Shown here one piece after another: positions 50,172 through 63,800 of a stretch of DNA of 64,000 nt. Source of the stretch: Anticarsia gemmatalis (taxonomy: Eukaryota > Arthropoda > Insecta > Lepidoptera > Erebidae). A program made the position numbers and the translations under genes. The first letter of the stretch is position 1. The number at the start of each line of letters is the position of its first letter. The notes beneath the pieces were generated by a model. It was not told the DNA's origin, searched no databases, and was given only the letters and a program-made list of their open reading frames with translations. The DNA lies in NCBI RefSeq assembly GCF_050436995.1, contig NC_134747.1, positions 10,609,501-10,673,500 on the forward strand, read 5' to 3'.

Positions 50172-50250
50172 ACTAATGTGCACCACGAGTGTCATGACCA
50201 ACATAAGGTTGTGTTTTTATCTAGTCGCGTTTTTAAACAAATATAATATA

Positions 50251-50256
50251 AATAAA
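50251..50256 (+). terminator. PolyA signal of the CCP6-like gene
   Basis: AATAAA 80 bases after the stop codon at 50171, in the sense orientation and within an AT-rich 3' UTR. Confidence 0.65.
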
Positions 50257-50430
50257 ACAAAGGTGTTTTTATTGAAACGTATAATGTCGAAGCTTTCATA
50301 TTTACAATCACTAACTTCTAATCGTTCAGTCATCTCATTCTTAGAACAAATCTTATTGAACACTATTATCACTACAAATTCATCAATCATAACGGCAAAT
50401 GAAAAACGAGACTGAGTATCGTTATCGAGA

Positions 50431-50436
50431 TTTATT
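50431..50436 (-). terminator. Candidate polyA signal of the Trf2 gene
   Basis: Plus-strand tttatt, AATAAA on the gene strand, 360 bases past the Trf2 stop. With the CCP6-like signal at 50251 this puts the two convergent transcript ends very close together. Confidence 0.4.
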
Positions 50437-50795
50437 TTTTGAACATTTTTTCATTTTATGATAATTTTGGTTTCAACGTAAACGATTCGACTTCATCTAC
50501 GCATACTAAAGAGGTCACAGGTCATCACAAAAACGATACAATCGTACATACGAAGGGTAAAGAAGCGCGGGCGCTCCGCGGAACGTTCAGCCGAGCGGTC
50601 GCGGCTGCGACCGGCCGGACCGGGCGCGAAGCACCTCCCCTAATAAATATCTTTGGCATGAACCGAACAGCTCGCCGACGAGTCACACGCGATCGCACTA
50701 ACAACCGACAGTTATTGCTTCGATGCCAATATAGAGTTCGTTTCGTTCCCGCACTGGGCGTCGCATCGGGAGCGTCAGTGGGCGGCGGAGGCGCG

Positions 50796-53700
50796 TCATT
50801 CCCAGGCGTCGTTGTCGTCGTCCGACAGCGTCACCAGGCGCATGGGGTCGTCGTCCGGCGCCTCCTTGGGCGGCGCCGGGGCCGCGGCGCCCGCGCGGGC
50901 CGCGCGCTTCTGCCGCAGCAGCTCCTCGTCCGCCGCCGTCAGCGGCTTGCGGAACTCGTACACCAGCGGGAAGATGCGCTCCACCGCCGACTGCACGTCG
51001 CTCACCGAACGGGCTGCACCAAACACACACGGTTACTACCGGTTACCGCTAAGGTGTTCACAGTATACCACGAACAAATAATCGTAAAAGAAACTGGAGG
51101 ACGACTGTGCTGTGGTCAGAAGATGACGAGAACGTCGAGACGAAGCGTCACTTCCCTATGGCCCGATTTAAAATTAAAGTTTTTGTTTATTATATTGACT
51201 TGTGTTATTTTATAAATGTTTTCCTGCTCCTATACAGAAATTGAAGGAATAAGTGAGCAATAAATGTGGCTGATTATTGTTTATTTATAGCACCACAATG
51301 AATAACGAATTTTACCAGGATTACAGTGTCTCAAGATTCTTCCAGAATTCTCAAGAGCTGGTCAAAATTATAATCTGTGTAATGTATGATTTAAGTTGAA
51401 TTTTACAAGTTTTTCAAATAGTGTGGACCAACCACATTTTAGACAGTAGGGCTCCAAATTATTACTCATTTTGTTTCGTCCTAAGACTTAACAAGTGCGC
51501 TCACGACAAAATCTTAAAATACGACTTTTAGCTACCTTGCTTATTGTTCCAATCAATCGAAAGCTCCTAAATTTATAGTATGAAAAGCCACCTTGTTACA
51601 ATCAGCCTTAGATTTGTAGACATAATAATAATATTGTGTAAATGGTACTTTAACAATTTACCTGTGATAGTTACGCCTCCAGTGGAAAATATCTTTAATG
51701 TGGCTTTAGGGTTATATAACTTATATGTGACTCCAGGATGAAGCTCTGGCTCATAACTGAAAAAAAAGAAACAAAAATATATTAACAGCCAGAATGGTAA
51801 GTTCGTAAACTTAGTATTTATAAAGCCCATACAGAAATAGTTATTTTTCATTTACAATGTTCGTTTTAGGAAAGTTCTTTGTTAAGTCCTTATTTTTTTA
51901 TTTATACCTAGAAACAGACCACAGCAAGTTCATCATCCCACATGTTAAGGTCATCAATTAATTACTGAAAGTGGTGAATCCTTCAAGCTTTTAATATTTT
52001 ACCTCAATTTCCCGATAAAAAACTGATTAACTCAGTTAACTGACCAGTTCAATATAATTATAATAATCTTGTAGGTCTTATAGTGCATGTTGGAAATTAA
52101 TTATGAAACAACTGAAATTCGTTAATTAAAAAACACGATTGCGTGAAATAAGCTATAAAAATGGCTTAGATATTTGGTTAGAATTCCCCAGTGCTGTGTG
52201 AGTAAACTCAATTAAATAATCGGGACCTAAACTTGTCTAGATAATACACAAGTATTACTTGTCATTAAGATTAAGAAGCTTGTCCAAACAGTGACCTAAA
52301 GTTATTATCACCTCTGCTCTTTTTGACTAGTAAATGATTTTGGACAGTAAAGGGTGTGTCTGACCTGCCACTATTGTTATACTTTTAATTGATATCTAAT
52401 TAGGATCAAAATAGGTCATGATATTGTGTATACAACACTGGCATTATCTACTTACAAGCTAAGCCAAGAAGTCGTGTGCAATTCCGGTAAAATCAATATC
52501 AATATGTGAATAGGTACAAAATCCACCCTTGAAACTCTATTGAATAATTTAAGAGACTTTGAAATCGGACTAGTAGTGCCTGCATTTAATGCTTATAAAC
52601 ATATATTTCAGTTGAACGATATTGAACTAGATCAGAGTTACGAACGATGAGACATTTTAACTTCATAAGGACTTACTAATTGTACAGAGGTCACGCACAC
52701 ACGCGTAATGCTATAATACTGTACTAATGATCACGGCGAGAGGCCGTCTCTAAGAGATATGATTATGGTTACAAGACTAGTGAAAGTGACTGCACAAGCA
52801 GCAAATGTTTTAAACCACACTGACTTTAAACGCCGAAAAAAGTTGGACTTTGCCATGACCTCAAAAGCACGGGTTTTCGAGTCAATTCCTAAAATAGAGT
52901 AAATCCTTGGGAGAGAAATGTACACAACCAAGATTTAAGAAGAATAGAATTACTAAATAGTGGAGATATGGATTCGGTATCAAATAGGAAGAATTAGGAT
53001 TAGCAGTATTTATATCTTGTTTGAGTAAATATGCAGTAGTAAAGATTATTTACTAATAAATATCGATGTAATGATTGACGTGTTTGTAGGCTACCTTGAG
53101 GCTTATTAGTTAACAATACGAGATATGGAATTACAAGTAGACATTTTTACGTCTTGTGGTTTAGGTAATAATAGGTAGGTAGTGCTAACGATATAAACAG
53201 CTCGTATTTTAAATGTTAATGCCAGAGGAAACAACATTTCACTTAACAAAGGGAAACCTTAGAAAATGGTGAAGTTTGAAAATGCTTTGTTATTCACAAT
53301 AACTCTGGTTTCGTAACTCTGTAGGTAGGTCAGGAACTCCAAATTGTTTTTCTTGTGTAGGTAGGTATAAAGCCTTTAAAGTAGGCATATCAAAGGGAAA
53401 CATGATAAAAAAAATATTTTCTAGATTGTTTCATATTATGTCCATTTTGATGGTCAACGTTGCACCAATGTTTGCAGTGACTGTCACAGGTTGCTTGTTG
53501 TCTAAAGTCAGAACAGACTTCACGCGAAAGAGGAGAAGCAAAATATAATGAAATAGTAACTGTGATTCCAAGTATTCCTCGAAATTTATTCAAATAAAAT
53601 CATGATTACTTACTCTGCTTCTTTGTATTTCCTGGAGAAAGATATGATCCTTATACCGAAGGGCATCCGACATGTGCCTAATACATTGACTACGCGGAAG

Positions 53701-54185
53701 TTGCGGAAGCGGACTTGAAAGCCAAGCTTCTGTAGTGCACGCGCATAGCGGCGCGCCGCAATTTTCGCCTGATCCTCGCTGGTGGCGCCCGTGCACGTCA
53801 CGCGCCCCGACGACCAGATCGACGCCGTCGTGTACGGACGACGTAATTTCATAGTGACCATGCCGTTCTCGCGGCGAAACTCTACGTTAACACCGTTTAA
53901 TGCTATCTGTCTCAAGTTCAGGTGGCACTTAACACTAAAACTGCACACGACATTGTTTATCATTATGTCTATTTCAGGGGTTTCTTCTTCTTCTTCGACG
54001 GGCACGGGCGGTCCGGCCGTCTCGCCTGTGTCGGCGCACTGTGGCTGCGGCCCGCTGGTGGAGCCTGCCTCGCAATACTCATGGTCGGGCACCATATGAC
54101 TCGCGACGCTGTGTGTGGACATGCCAACCCCATGGGTGCCTTTGCTCAGATCCTTCATACCATTCTCCTGGATGAGCGTAGCCAT
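50796..54185 (-). CDS. Trf2: TBP-related factor 2 (TBPL1/TRF2)
   Basis: TATA-box-binding-protein-like factor that directs transcription from TATA-less, for example DPE- or TCT-containing, promoters. It works in the nucleus with TFIIA and TFIIB but does not bind TATA. Coding exons on the minus strand: 54185-53614, 51756-51662, 51013-50796, giving 294 residues. The ATG (MATLIQENGMKDL) is the first in frame after an acceptor at 54201; a 5' non-coding exon must lie further right. The saddle core runs from about residue 66: IDIMINNVVCSFSVKCHLNLR, then ATIWSSGRVTCTGA-like ASIWSSGRVTCTGATSEDQA, LQKLGFQVRF, VVNVLGTC, then YEPELHPGVTYK and LKIFSTGGVTITG in the second repeat. Compared with the 186-residue vertebrate TBPL1 there is an N-terminal extension of about 65 residues ending in an acidic run, and a C-terminal tail rich in alanine, then aspartate (LSDDDNDAWE). 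Insect orthologues often have such extensions. Confidence 0.92.
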
Positions 54186-54200
54186 GACCACCACAGCACA

Positions 54201-55429
54201 CTGAAATAAGATAAATAACCATTTCTATGATACTAACAAACAAATATGCTAACAATAACAAAACTTAACATTTTGTGCTTAATGATGTTATGAACTATGT
54301 TACACAATGAACTTGCTTATCTTGTACACAAGGATTTAACAGTTTATTTTGAAGAGATTATTTTAGCAGGCAACTCATGATGTTAGCGAATAATATTTGT
54401 AAGAACTAAGATGTTCCATAGTCAAAAGGTATTCTCTTAGGAAAGTCTAAGATTAATGTGATTACATTAGATAACCTAAACCCTGCCCCTATTGAATACG
54501 TAATATCTTAATGTATAAGTAATATCTTAATTTCCAGTCACAGACATTGTCATTGAGAAAATAAATTTATAAGTGCCTAATAAACTATGGTAAGTAGAAA
54601 CTAAGAGAAAAATCGTAAACCTTATTTTTTATTAATTGTGCTTAAAATATTTCATACCACATTTTTTATAACAGGATATGAATCAACTACTGTAATGAAA
54701 CACTGATTAAGTTTGTACATTGAGAGCAAGAAAACTGTGATTATGGCTGTTATCGTCAGCATTCAGCGGTAAACCATAAAGAGGACTTTATTGAAAATTG
54801 TTGATTGCACAACAATGGCAAGTGGCAAACATTCATGAAACAATGAAAACATTTGCACAAACCAACACCAACTCTAAATTATGTAATACTTAATGTTATT
54901 CTTCTTCTGCATTTTTAGATTTTGTGCAAGTATGACTAATTAACTTATTTTATATTTATTTTAATTACTATGTAAGTAAGAAACCTATATTAAACCTATA
55001 TAGTAAAACCACTGGTTTCTTTTTGGCAGATTTTTAATTAAGATTAGTTAATGTATAATCTAAACTACTAGACAAATCTATGCTAAAAACAAATGATAGA
55101 TATTGATTTTTGACTGCAGTTTAAGTGAAAAAAGTCATATGTGTCTATGATTATCTAGAGCAATGACAACCATCACACACAATGTGAGATTTCAATTGAT
55201 AAGATACAACACATCTACACACCTGTCTATGCTGTATATTCAGGATTACTGTAGATATTTAAAACCACTTCATAAGCACAAAGAAAAGTGATATCCCAAA
55301 ATAAAAGGAATTTCTACAAAAGTTTAACCTCAGATATCAAACTAAATAATTATGTTATCCATTAAATAAAATGTTAAACTGAGCTTTTTCGGCATAACAG
55401 AATCGAATTTCAAGTTTTAATGGAGGGGC
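54201..55429 (-). other. Probable 5' intron of Trf2
   Basis: AT-rich and without coding potential. It begins with the acceptor cttatttcag next to the first coding exon of Trf2, so it is most likely the intron separating an upstream non-coding exon. Confidence 0.4.
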
Positions 55430-55620
55430 ACAATTTAGGACACTTCCCACGGCTCGGTACTGCGCGACGCGACAACATGACACTTTGCACAGCTGACTGC
55501 CGGACGGGCCCGGCCCCGCGCTCCACCCTGCCTCACCCCCGCCCTCCCCAACGCCCTGTCTACATCCTGCGCCCTGCGCCTAGCGCCACTGCACATGCAC
55601 ATTCCGATTGATACCTCCCC
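55430..55620. promoter_or_regulatory. GC-rich island, candidate Trf2 promoter or 5' exon
   Basis: Strongly GC- and CpG-rich block (gacgggcccggccccgcgc core) in AT-rich DNA, 1.2 kb upstream of the Trf2 coding start. Open frames here look like composition effects. It is the best candidate for the Trf2 transcription start, but nothing in it fixes the orientation. Confidence 0.35.
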
Positions 55621-57700
55621 TGCCAGTGAATTGCGCACAAGAACGCTTTATATCACGAACATAATGCAAATCTGAGCTTTACACGATACATGAGTTTATG
55701 CTAACTCAAACTCACCTCGGACTATTTATCTATTTAGTTATTAATGTTATGAATTCTTCATTAAATTATTTTAGCGAAATTATTTAGTAGTCAGCAGTTA
55801 TTGACCCCATAACGACCCGAACCACACGTGATTATGGACCACAAAGAAAATGTATCTCCCTATTAACTCGTTGCAATTAATGTCCATAGGGGGACGGTTC
55901 ATATCAACGAATATAAGATGAGAAATAATCGAATTTTATATAAGTAAGTTACAAAATTATAGGTGAACAAAATAACACGAGAATGAACTTGAACCAAAAT
56001 GGGGCAGGCTCATAACTTCTGAGTGGCTATTGTGGGATGTTAGTTGTGATTACGAGTTCGCAGGTTACAATATAATACATACATGTTAATGAATATTATG
56101 GATAACAACTATTTACCTGATGTAAAGTGATATATTTGTCACAATTATTTTTACACTACCAACGAATAATAATTTTCATTGCAGAACAAAAAGTCCAGAC
56201 GAGAGACTATCGCTACTAACAGGTTTTCCACAGATGCAATACTTATAACACACGAAATATTACGTTAATTATTTGGGAATATAACTGTTTTATGCAATTC
56301 ATTTATAAATGCAAAATTCAGAAACTTATGCACATCCTGCCTAGCACCGCCATGTTCCATTCGATGAACAAAATTGAATGAATGAAAAACGCGAATGACT
56401 GATGGATTATCCTTTGCAAATTCATTGCTTCAAATTGTCTATGATTGGTAAAATATTTTTCTCATTGATAAAATCTCTGTACCTACCTTTAATATAAACA
56501 CAAAAATGGTAAATTGGTAGAGTTAAAATTACGATAGTTTAATAAATATTACCTCTACAACCTGAATGACCATCCATTTAAAATAAACAAAGTCAGAATG
56601 AAGTATTTATTAGAGCAAACATTTTGAGCAGAATAATAGTCGAGCTGAACTGAAATCTGAATACAAAAATTAAAATATTTTTTTTTTTTAGATTTTATTG
56701 CCTTATAGCTTTCTAGCATTAATTGCCTTTACAAAGATATTGAATATTGATTATATTAATAACTAACTTCACAAGGTTTAGATATATTCCCCGTCGTTTT
56801 ATTAGCGAAAGTTACCGCATCTGCACGCCCCGGATAAACATAAAGACGGACAGAAATTAGCAATTAAATTCTTAGTCAACTTAAGAAAATTAAAAAAGGT
56901 ATTTTATATTGAGCGATAGTTAATAGAAATGTGTGGTCTGCGCTGAAGGCAAGATTAGCGTTTATACATATAAAGAAATCGAAGGTTGAAGACCTTTTTT
57001 GATAGTAATTACGATTAATTGTGTTCATATAATGCGTGTTTTAATCTAAATAAATTGAGTAGTACCTACTACTCAATTTATTTTATGGTAGACACTGTTT
57101 TAAAACTTGTCCACTATATATTTCCGTTTCAATATTTGTCACCTTATAGCTATAGCCTATTTGGTTAAGCACAGCGCCCCGTCAACAGTTTTAATTGTAA
57201 TATCTCTTTTAAATTAGTCAGTTTCCTGAGAAGAACATTTTTAGGACAAAGTAACCTGTTACACGAATTCGGATTAAAAAATATTGTCCCCCTATGCAGA
57301 AATGTAACACAGCCCTAACCAATTTCATAGCGCTCTTGCGAACTATTCCTAAACTAATTGCATCTAACTTCACTTTATTGTTCGATCATCCATCGTTCAT
57401 CAATCAAGCGGTCGAATAATTCGTAAATTCTACTTTAATTTTTCAATTTTGTGCCAATTGTTACGATAATTTAGTGTTCTTAATTGGTTCGAAGTCTGTG
57501 GATATTTATAAATGTAAATAATCATCCTGTTGTGTTTGCAAACGTGCATATGCTTTGTTGTGAGAACCACCTTTATCTGCTGTCATTCTGAGCTGTAGCA
57601 ACTGAATTTTTCGATAATGAAACATAACTTATCCTTTGAATGGTATTAGGAGTAAGTTATCAACAGATCTAAGACACGGGAATAGCTAAATAGTATCAAT
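55621..57700. other. Divergent spacer between Trf2 and Rok
   Basis: Mostly AT-rich. It contains a perfect short inverted repeat at 57048-57083 and a poly-T tract near 56679-56690. The Rok promoter must lie near its right end but no TATA box was seen there. Confidence 0.35.
57048..57083. repeat. Perfect 17-bp inverted repeat, 2-nt loop
   Basis: Arms 57048-57064 (aaataaattgagtagta) and 57067-57083 are exact reverse complements, separated by cc. Confidence 0.8.
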
Positions 57701-57809
57701 TTGTTGATGTGTCGTGATGAGAGTGGTGTTCTTACACGGAGCAGTCATCGGGAGAATGTGCGGTGGCGTTTAGCCTCAGTGGCAGAGGACGTCAGATATA
57801 GGATACAGC

Positions 57810-60800
57810 ATGGAAGCGGTGAAGGACGAAGAACGTTCGCGGCGGCTGCGCGCCCTGGAGGAGCGTCTGTGTGACCCTCGCTCCACAGGCAACGTGGACT
57901 GCTTGCTCGACACTGTTACTGCGCTGGTCTCCGACTGCGACCACCCGGCCATACGACGAATGAAAAATGTCGAAGCCTACACCAGCCGATGTAAGTACAA
58001 ACAAGTAAAGTTGACTGAGTCACTAGTGGATGCTGACAAGTCTAACAAACAATAATTACCTGAACATTTTTATTCCCTTTTAATCTATTTCCATTATGAG
58101 ATTTGAAGAAAGTTAAAAGTATGTAATGTATATTATGCTATATTAGTTGATTGGATAGTCATGTTTTCTACCCAGGTATAAATGAACAAGTTTTAGTAGC
58201 TATTGTAGAAGTTTAGAACTTCTACAATAGCTACTAAAACTTGTAGCAGTAAATTTTTTTGAGTCTGTTTATTGTAAATGTTGTTTTGTTACTTGAGAGT
58301 TCTATGTATTTTTTAAAATAGATCGATGACAAAAAACATGCTTGTTTATGTACCTACTAGGTACTCAATTTTAATATTCTATTCCTTTGGCTGGTTTGAG
58401 GTTGTTTCACAAACTGTTTTTATTACTATTGATGATCAGTGTTCACTTCTTAAAAGAAATCAAATATAAAAATTGAGGAGTTGATCACTAGTTTCTCTTA
58501 CAGATATTCTCTGTGTATCTATTTCAGGGAGTAAAAATAACAGAAATAATCATAACCACATAATAGTTTATATTTAATAATTGATAAATAACTGTGACTT
58601 AAAGTATTTCTGCTAGAAACAATGATCATAATGTTTCTTCGCATAAGTTAGTCTAGTAGTGTAGTCACAAAGAATTTTCAGATGATTTAGTATATTGATT
58701 ATATTTTTTTCTTTTATATACAAACTTATTGTGAGTTGAACATCCTCATATAATAATATAACAAGATACCTCTTCTTAAAACCTGGATTATTCATTTAAC
58801 CAGAACAAATTAGTGGTTTTCTGCATGACACAAATAATAAAGCTGTAGAGGAAATTCTTAAATAATGAAAGAGACAGAATCACCTTGGCTCAGCTGTTTC
58901 ATTACATGTGTAAGAACTAATAATAGGTGAGGTAAAGTGATGTCACTTTAACTGCTCACTTAACTATAGGTAGCTGTTTATTGTACATGTTATCTCATTA
59001 ATCTGTCACTACTTACAGCTAATTACTATCTATTACTTGCATTATTCTTCCATATGACAACAAATACAGTGTACGTGTTTATATTCATGTTGATTACAAG
59101 GAAAATATTGTTTTATTTGGATTGCAATTTCTTCCATAGGTGGTGTTTAGGGTTCATTGTTTCCTCTTCATAATTCACAATTTAGTCACTTAGACTGTTA
59201 ATATTGTTTAGGTTTCAAGTAATTATTGTATTTGGTCAAAAATTATTGCATAGAAAACTTGCATTGGACATACAGTACATAAACAGTTCTGAAAAGGATG
59301 TCTTCAACCTTCACAAGGCCAGTGTGGTGGACTAAAGGCCTTACTCCTTTCCTCCAGTGTGGTGGAGACTCACACAGTTAGGCAGTGATGGGATGATTTT
59401 GCTTTATTATTTCATATAATAATTCAGTTACATTATGATTTAAAGATATGAAAATGGTATTTTCAAAAAGTTAAACATATTCAAGCTAAACAAATGATTA
59501 TGTGTATATAAGTATGTAAATGTATTTACATTAATTGCATATAAAATGAGCATTACGTTAGATTTATTTACCTTTCAAGTGTAACAACAACAAACAGTGA
59601 TAATGACATTGAATAATAGTGTGATAAGAGATGATTACAATTTGAACAGTTACTTACTGTTAGCCAATAATGTTGCCTAATGCCTTATTTAGGAGGCAAT
59701 TTTAGTTCCAAGTTATTGTTATATATAATTACTTTCCATTATAAAGTGGATTATATATGTAGATTGGATATTTTTGTTAATATTTTATTGTAAAAATGAC
59801 AGACAACCTTATATACTAAAAAAAATCTTAATGTATCTAACATTGAGTAGTTTTAAAACTAAATTATACATAGTCAACAAGTAATATGAATATTATACAG
59901 GATTTCTTAGCCAAGTAATAAAATGATGTTCATAACTTAAACAGATTATTTACTCATAATGTTATAGCATAAATTCAAGCTGCATTGCTATGACATAGTT
60001 GTATATGTCATCACAATACTGGGTGGTGTATGAATCTATTAGTACCTAGTTCTTGCTCTTATAAGAGGCCACAATGTAGTACTTATATGTGGGTGACAAA
60101 AATCGTCGATTGTCAGAAATTCTTAACGCATACCCAATTAGTCCTCAGTTTTAGGAACTTTTTCGATGGTAGGTAACATAGGTTTGTCGCATAAAATCAC
60201 TCAACTATAGTAGGGCCGCTGAATTATTACCGATTTGACACATGACAAATTGACAATACTAGTGAAGTGACTGAACAGGTAACTCTAATATCATTTTGGA
60301 ACAGTTTGTTTTTAAATATTCTAATATAGAGTTTAATTAAATAAAATCAAAACCAATAATAGTTAAAGACACAAGTTCTTCATTAGGTGGAGTATCCTTG
60401 ATGAAATAAAATAAATATCCGTATTCCTTATTCCTATATTCCATCAATATTCTTTGAAATAAAAATCATACCTATTCCAATGAATTCGAACCGAATACTA
60501 TTAAGCACATCACTATGAAAACAAGACGCACGAATGTAACTTTATACAAGCGCGCTAAAGAACAAAAAATAAATGTTTTCATATTATTTACAGACTATTT
60601 TAAGTTTTGAAACAGTGTTTATTGGAAAATTACTTAATTCTGATATTTTGACATAAAGTTTTATATTAAAGAGGTATTCTAAATCATTCCGCAAATGTGA
60701 CGCTCGTGCAAGGTTATATCGATTAATTTAAAGAATAATCTGTCAAATCGGTAATTACTCAGCGGCCCTACTATAGGTACTGTTATTAATTAATATGTAA

Positions 60801-63800
60801 TAACTATATTTAATTGTAGTCATCAGTTTTATCCTATGTTATAACTTAAATGTATAGTAATAGTAAGAGATTATTATTAATAAAATATTGTTTTGTTGTA
60901 GATGAAGTGTTTGCTTCTGAGATAATAGACCTGCGTATGAAAGCTGCAGACTTTGACTTGATCAAAGTAATTGGTCGCGGTGCCTTCGGTGAAGTGCAAC
61001 TAGTCAGACACAAGTCTACACACCAAGTCTATGCCATGAAACTACTCAGTAAGGTAGAAATGATCAAGAGATCTGACTCCACATTCTTTTGGGAAGAACG
61101 GCATATTATGGCACACGCAAACTCAGAGTGGATATTAAAATTGCATTTTGCCTTTCAAGATCATAAGTACCTTTATATGGTGATGGACTACATGCCCGGT
61201 GGTGATCTTGTCAGTCTAATGTCTAACTATGACATCCCTGAAAAGTGGGCTAAATTCTACACAATGGAAATAGTTCTAGCTCTCAATGTGATCCATGGGA
61301 TGGGGTTTGTACACCGGGATGTAAAACCTGATAATATGTTAATTGACAAGTATGGACATCTCAAGCTAGCTGACTTTGGCACTTGCATGAGGATGGGTCC
61401 AGATGGTCTTGTGCGAGCCAGTAATGCAGTTGGTACTCCAGATTATATATCACCTGAAGTGTTACAATCTCAAAATGGTGAAGGAGTATATGGTCGCGAG
61501 TGTGATTGGTGGGCTGTGGGTATATTTTTATATGAAATGTTGATTGGTGATCCACCTTTTTATGCAGACAGTTTGGTTGGTACATATGGAAAGATCATGG
61601 ACCACAGGAACTCACTCCAGTTTCCTGATGATGTTGATATTTCAAAAGAAGCTAAATCTCTGATTAGAGGCCTCCTAACAGACAGAACTAGAAGGTTGGG
61701 CAAAAACTCAGTTGATGAAATCAAACAACACCCATTCTTTATCAATGATCAGTGGAGCTTTGAAAACTTAAGAGATTCTGTACCACCTGTAGTGCCTGAG
61801 TTGTCTAGTGATGATGATACCAGAAATTTTGATGACATGGAAAAATCTGATGCATTGGACGAATCTTTTCCAGTACCTAAAGCATTTGTGGGCAATCATT
61901 TACCATTTGTAGGATTTACTTACAATGGCGACTATCAGTTGTGTAGTAGGGGGTTAAAGGCAGCAGATGTGGTAGACACAATCTCTAATAATCATGTTAA
62001 TAATCTTGGATCTGAAGCTATATTGCAGCTAGAAAAACTACTTGAAAGAGAAAGAGACGGAAGGCGAAAATTGGAGGATACGCAAGTTACTTTATGTGCC
62101 CAACTTGAAGAACTGTCTCAGAGAGAAGCTAGGAACAAAAAAGTTATAGCCGATACTGACAAAGAGTTAGCTTTACTCAGACACGATCTGAAGGAGATTC
62201 AGAGAAAAGCAGACGTAGAAGCCGATATAAGAAGGAAAGCTGAATATAACTTTAACGAAGCGAAGCGACGGCTCGAAGAAGAGCAGAGTAAACGAGCTAA
62301 GGAAATAAGCAATTTGCAAAACTACAACGATAAAATAAACGCCTTGGAAATGCAGCTGACGGAGCTGCGTGAGAAATTAAAACAAGAAGCCGAAGCTGCC
62401 GCGAAATCAAGGAAGCAAGCGGCGGAACTGACCGCTGCGCAGGCCGCGGCCGCCGCCGTCAACGACGGCACCGTGGCCAGCTTGCGCGCTCAGCGAGACG
62501 CGCTCGAGCGAGAGCGAAGCGTACTGTCCGAGGAACTGGCTGCTACCAAGGCAGCTAAACAACGATCTGAGGCATCGGTGGCGGAAGCGACCAGCAGACT
62601 GAATGCGGCACACGCGGAGCTCGAGCGCTCAGCGACGAGATTAAATCAAACCATGGCAGACAACAGGCAGCTATCAGAACGTGTTTCGTCGCTAGAGAAA
62701 GAATGTGCTTCGCTCGCTCATGAACTTCGCGCTGCGCAACATCTCTATCAACAGGAGCTGCGTGCTCACCAGGACACGCAGCGATCGCAGTTGCTCTCTA
62801 AACAAGAAGCCAACTTGGAGCTAGTCAAGGGTGAGTTCTATCTTATCTGTTTCCTGTACGTTCGCCCATCTAGACCATGCTAATTTCCTCTCATATTGAA
62901 CTGAGCTGAACTGTATAAACTCCCAAAAATATATTTCATTCCTTCACTTTTTGCATGCCTCAGGAACATTGGAAATGATATTTAAAGGTATTGTTCAGTT
63001 TGCTAATATACCACCTCTGATCTATGTAGGCCCAGTGTAGTTTCATATAGATAATACATATTGTTGCTTTGGACCTTCTTACTGAACCATGATTTGTCTG
63101 CCTATCGCATAAAATAATTTAAACTGAGAAACAAATAAGTAACTGAGAATCTTCTGACTTTAGTTTTATCTTATTAAATCAAATATATTAACACAATATT
63201 AATATAATCCTTAAATAAATATTTGGTACTACGCGTGGAACAGCCCTACAATCGAAACTGAACGAAGAGAAGAGTGCGCGACAACGGTCGGAGTCAGCGT
63301 GTCAGGAGAAGGACCGGCAGATGTCGATGCTCAGTGTCGACTACCGGCAGATGCAGCAACGACTGCAGAAACTGGAGGGCGAACATCGACAAGAGAGCGA
63401 AAAGGTCAGCATTGCGCTAATTTCATCTTTTTCAATAATGTGTAAAATAATTGACTGAACTATGAAATATTATTGACTATTATAATCCTATAAAGTGGTA
63501 AAGAAATGTTGTCATAAGCTGTGAAGAAGTTGGATATAGTAAATTACGCAATAATAGGAAAATACATCAATTTTCACGAATAGAATAAATTACTCATGCA
63601 GTAGTCGGCCTATAATTATTTCTTTTATTTCCTAGGCGGTGGGCTTAGCAGCTGCATTGGAACAAGAACGAGCGGCGCGGTTGTCAGTCAGCAGTGAAGT
63701 AGCGACGGCTGAAGCCGCGGCGAGGTCCGCTCAAGCCGAGCGAGATGCCCGCGCCAGAGACCTGCAGGCCGTGCGATCCGCCCTGCATGACACCTCGGAG

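Larger units (their letters stand above)
57991..60901 (+). other. First intron of Rok
   Basis: 2.9 kb intron, donor GTAAGT, acceptor tttgttgtag. It holds a perfect hairpin repeat (58186-58244), a retroelement-tail-like repeat (59309-59399) and a TIR element (60205-60776). Confidence 0.6.

Noticed and set aside
58186..58244. MicroRNA precursor
   Set aside because: The stem is perfectly paired with a 3-nt loop and is too short and too regular for a typical pre-miRNA; kept only as an inverted repeat.
61361..62613. Minus-strand open frames inside the large Rok exon
   Set aside because: Shadows of the kinase and coiled-coil coding sequence.
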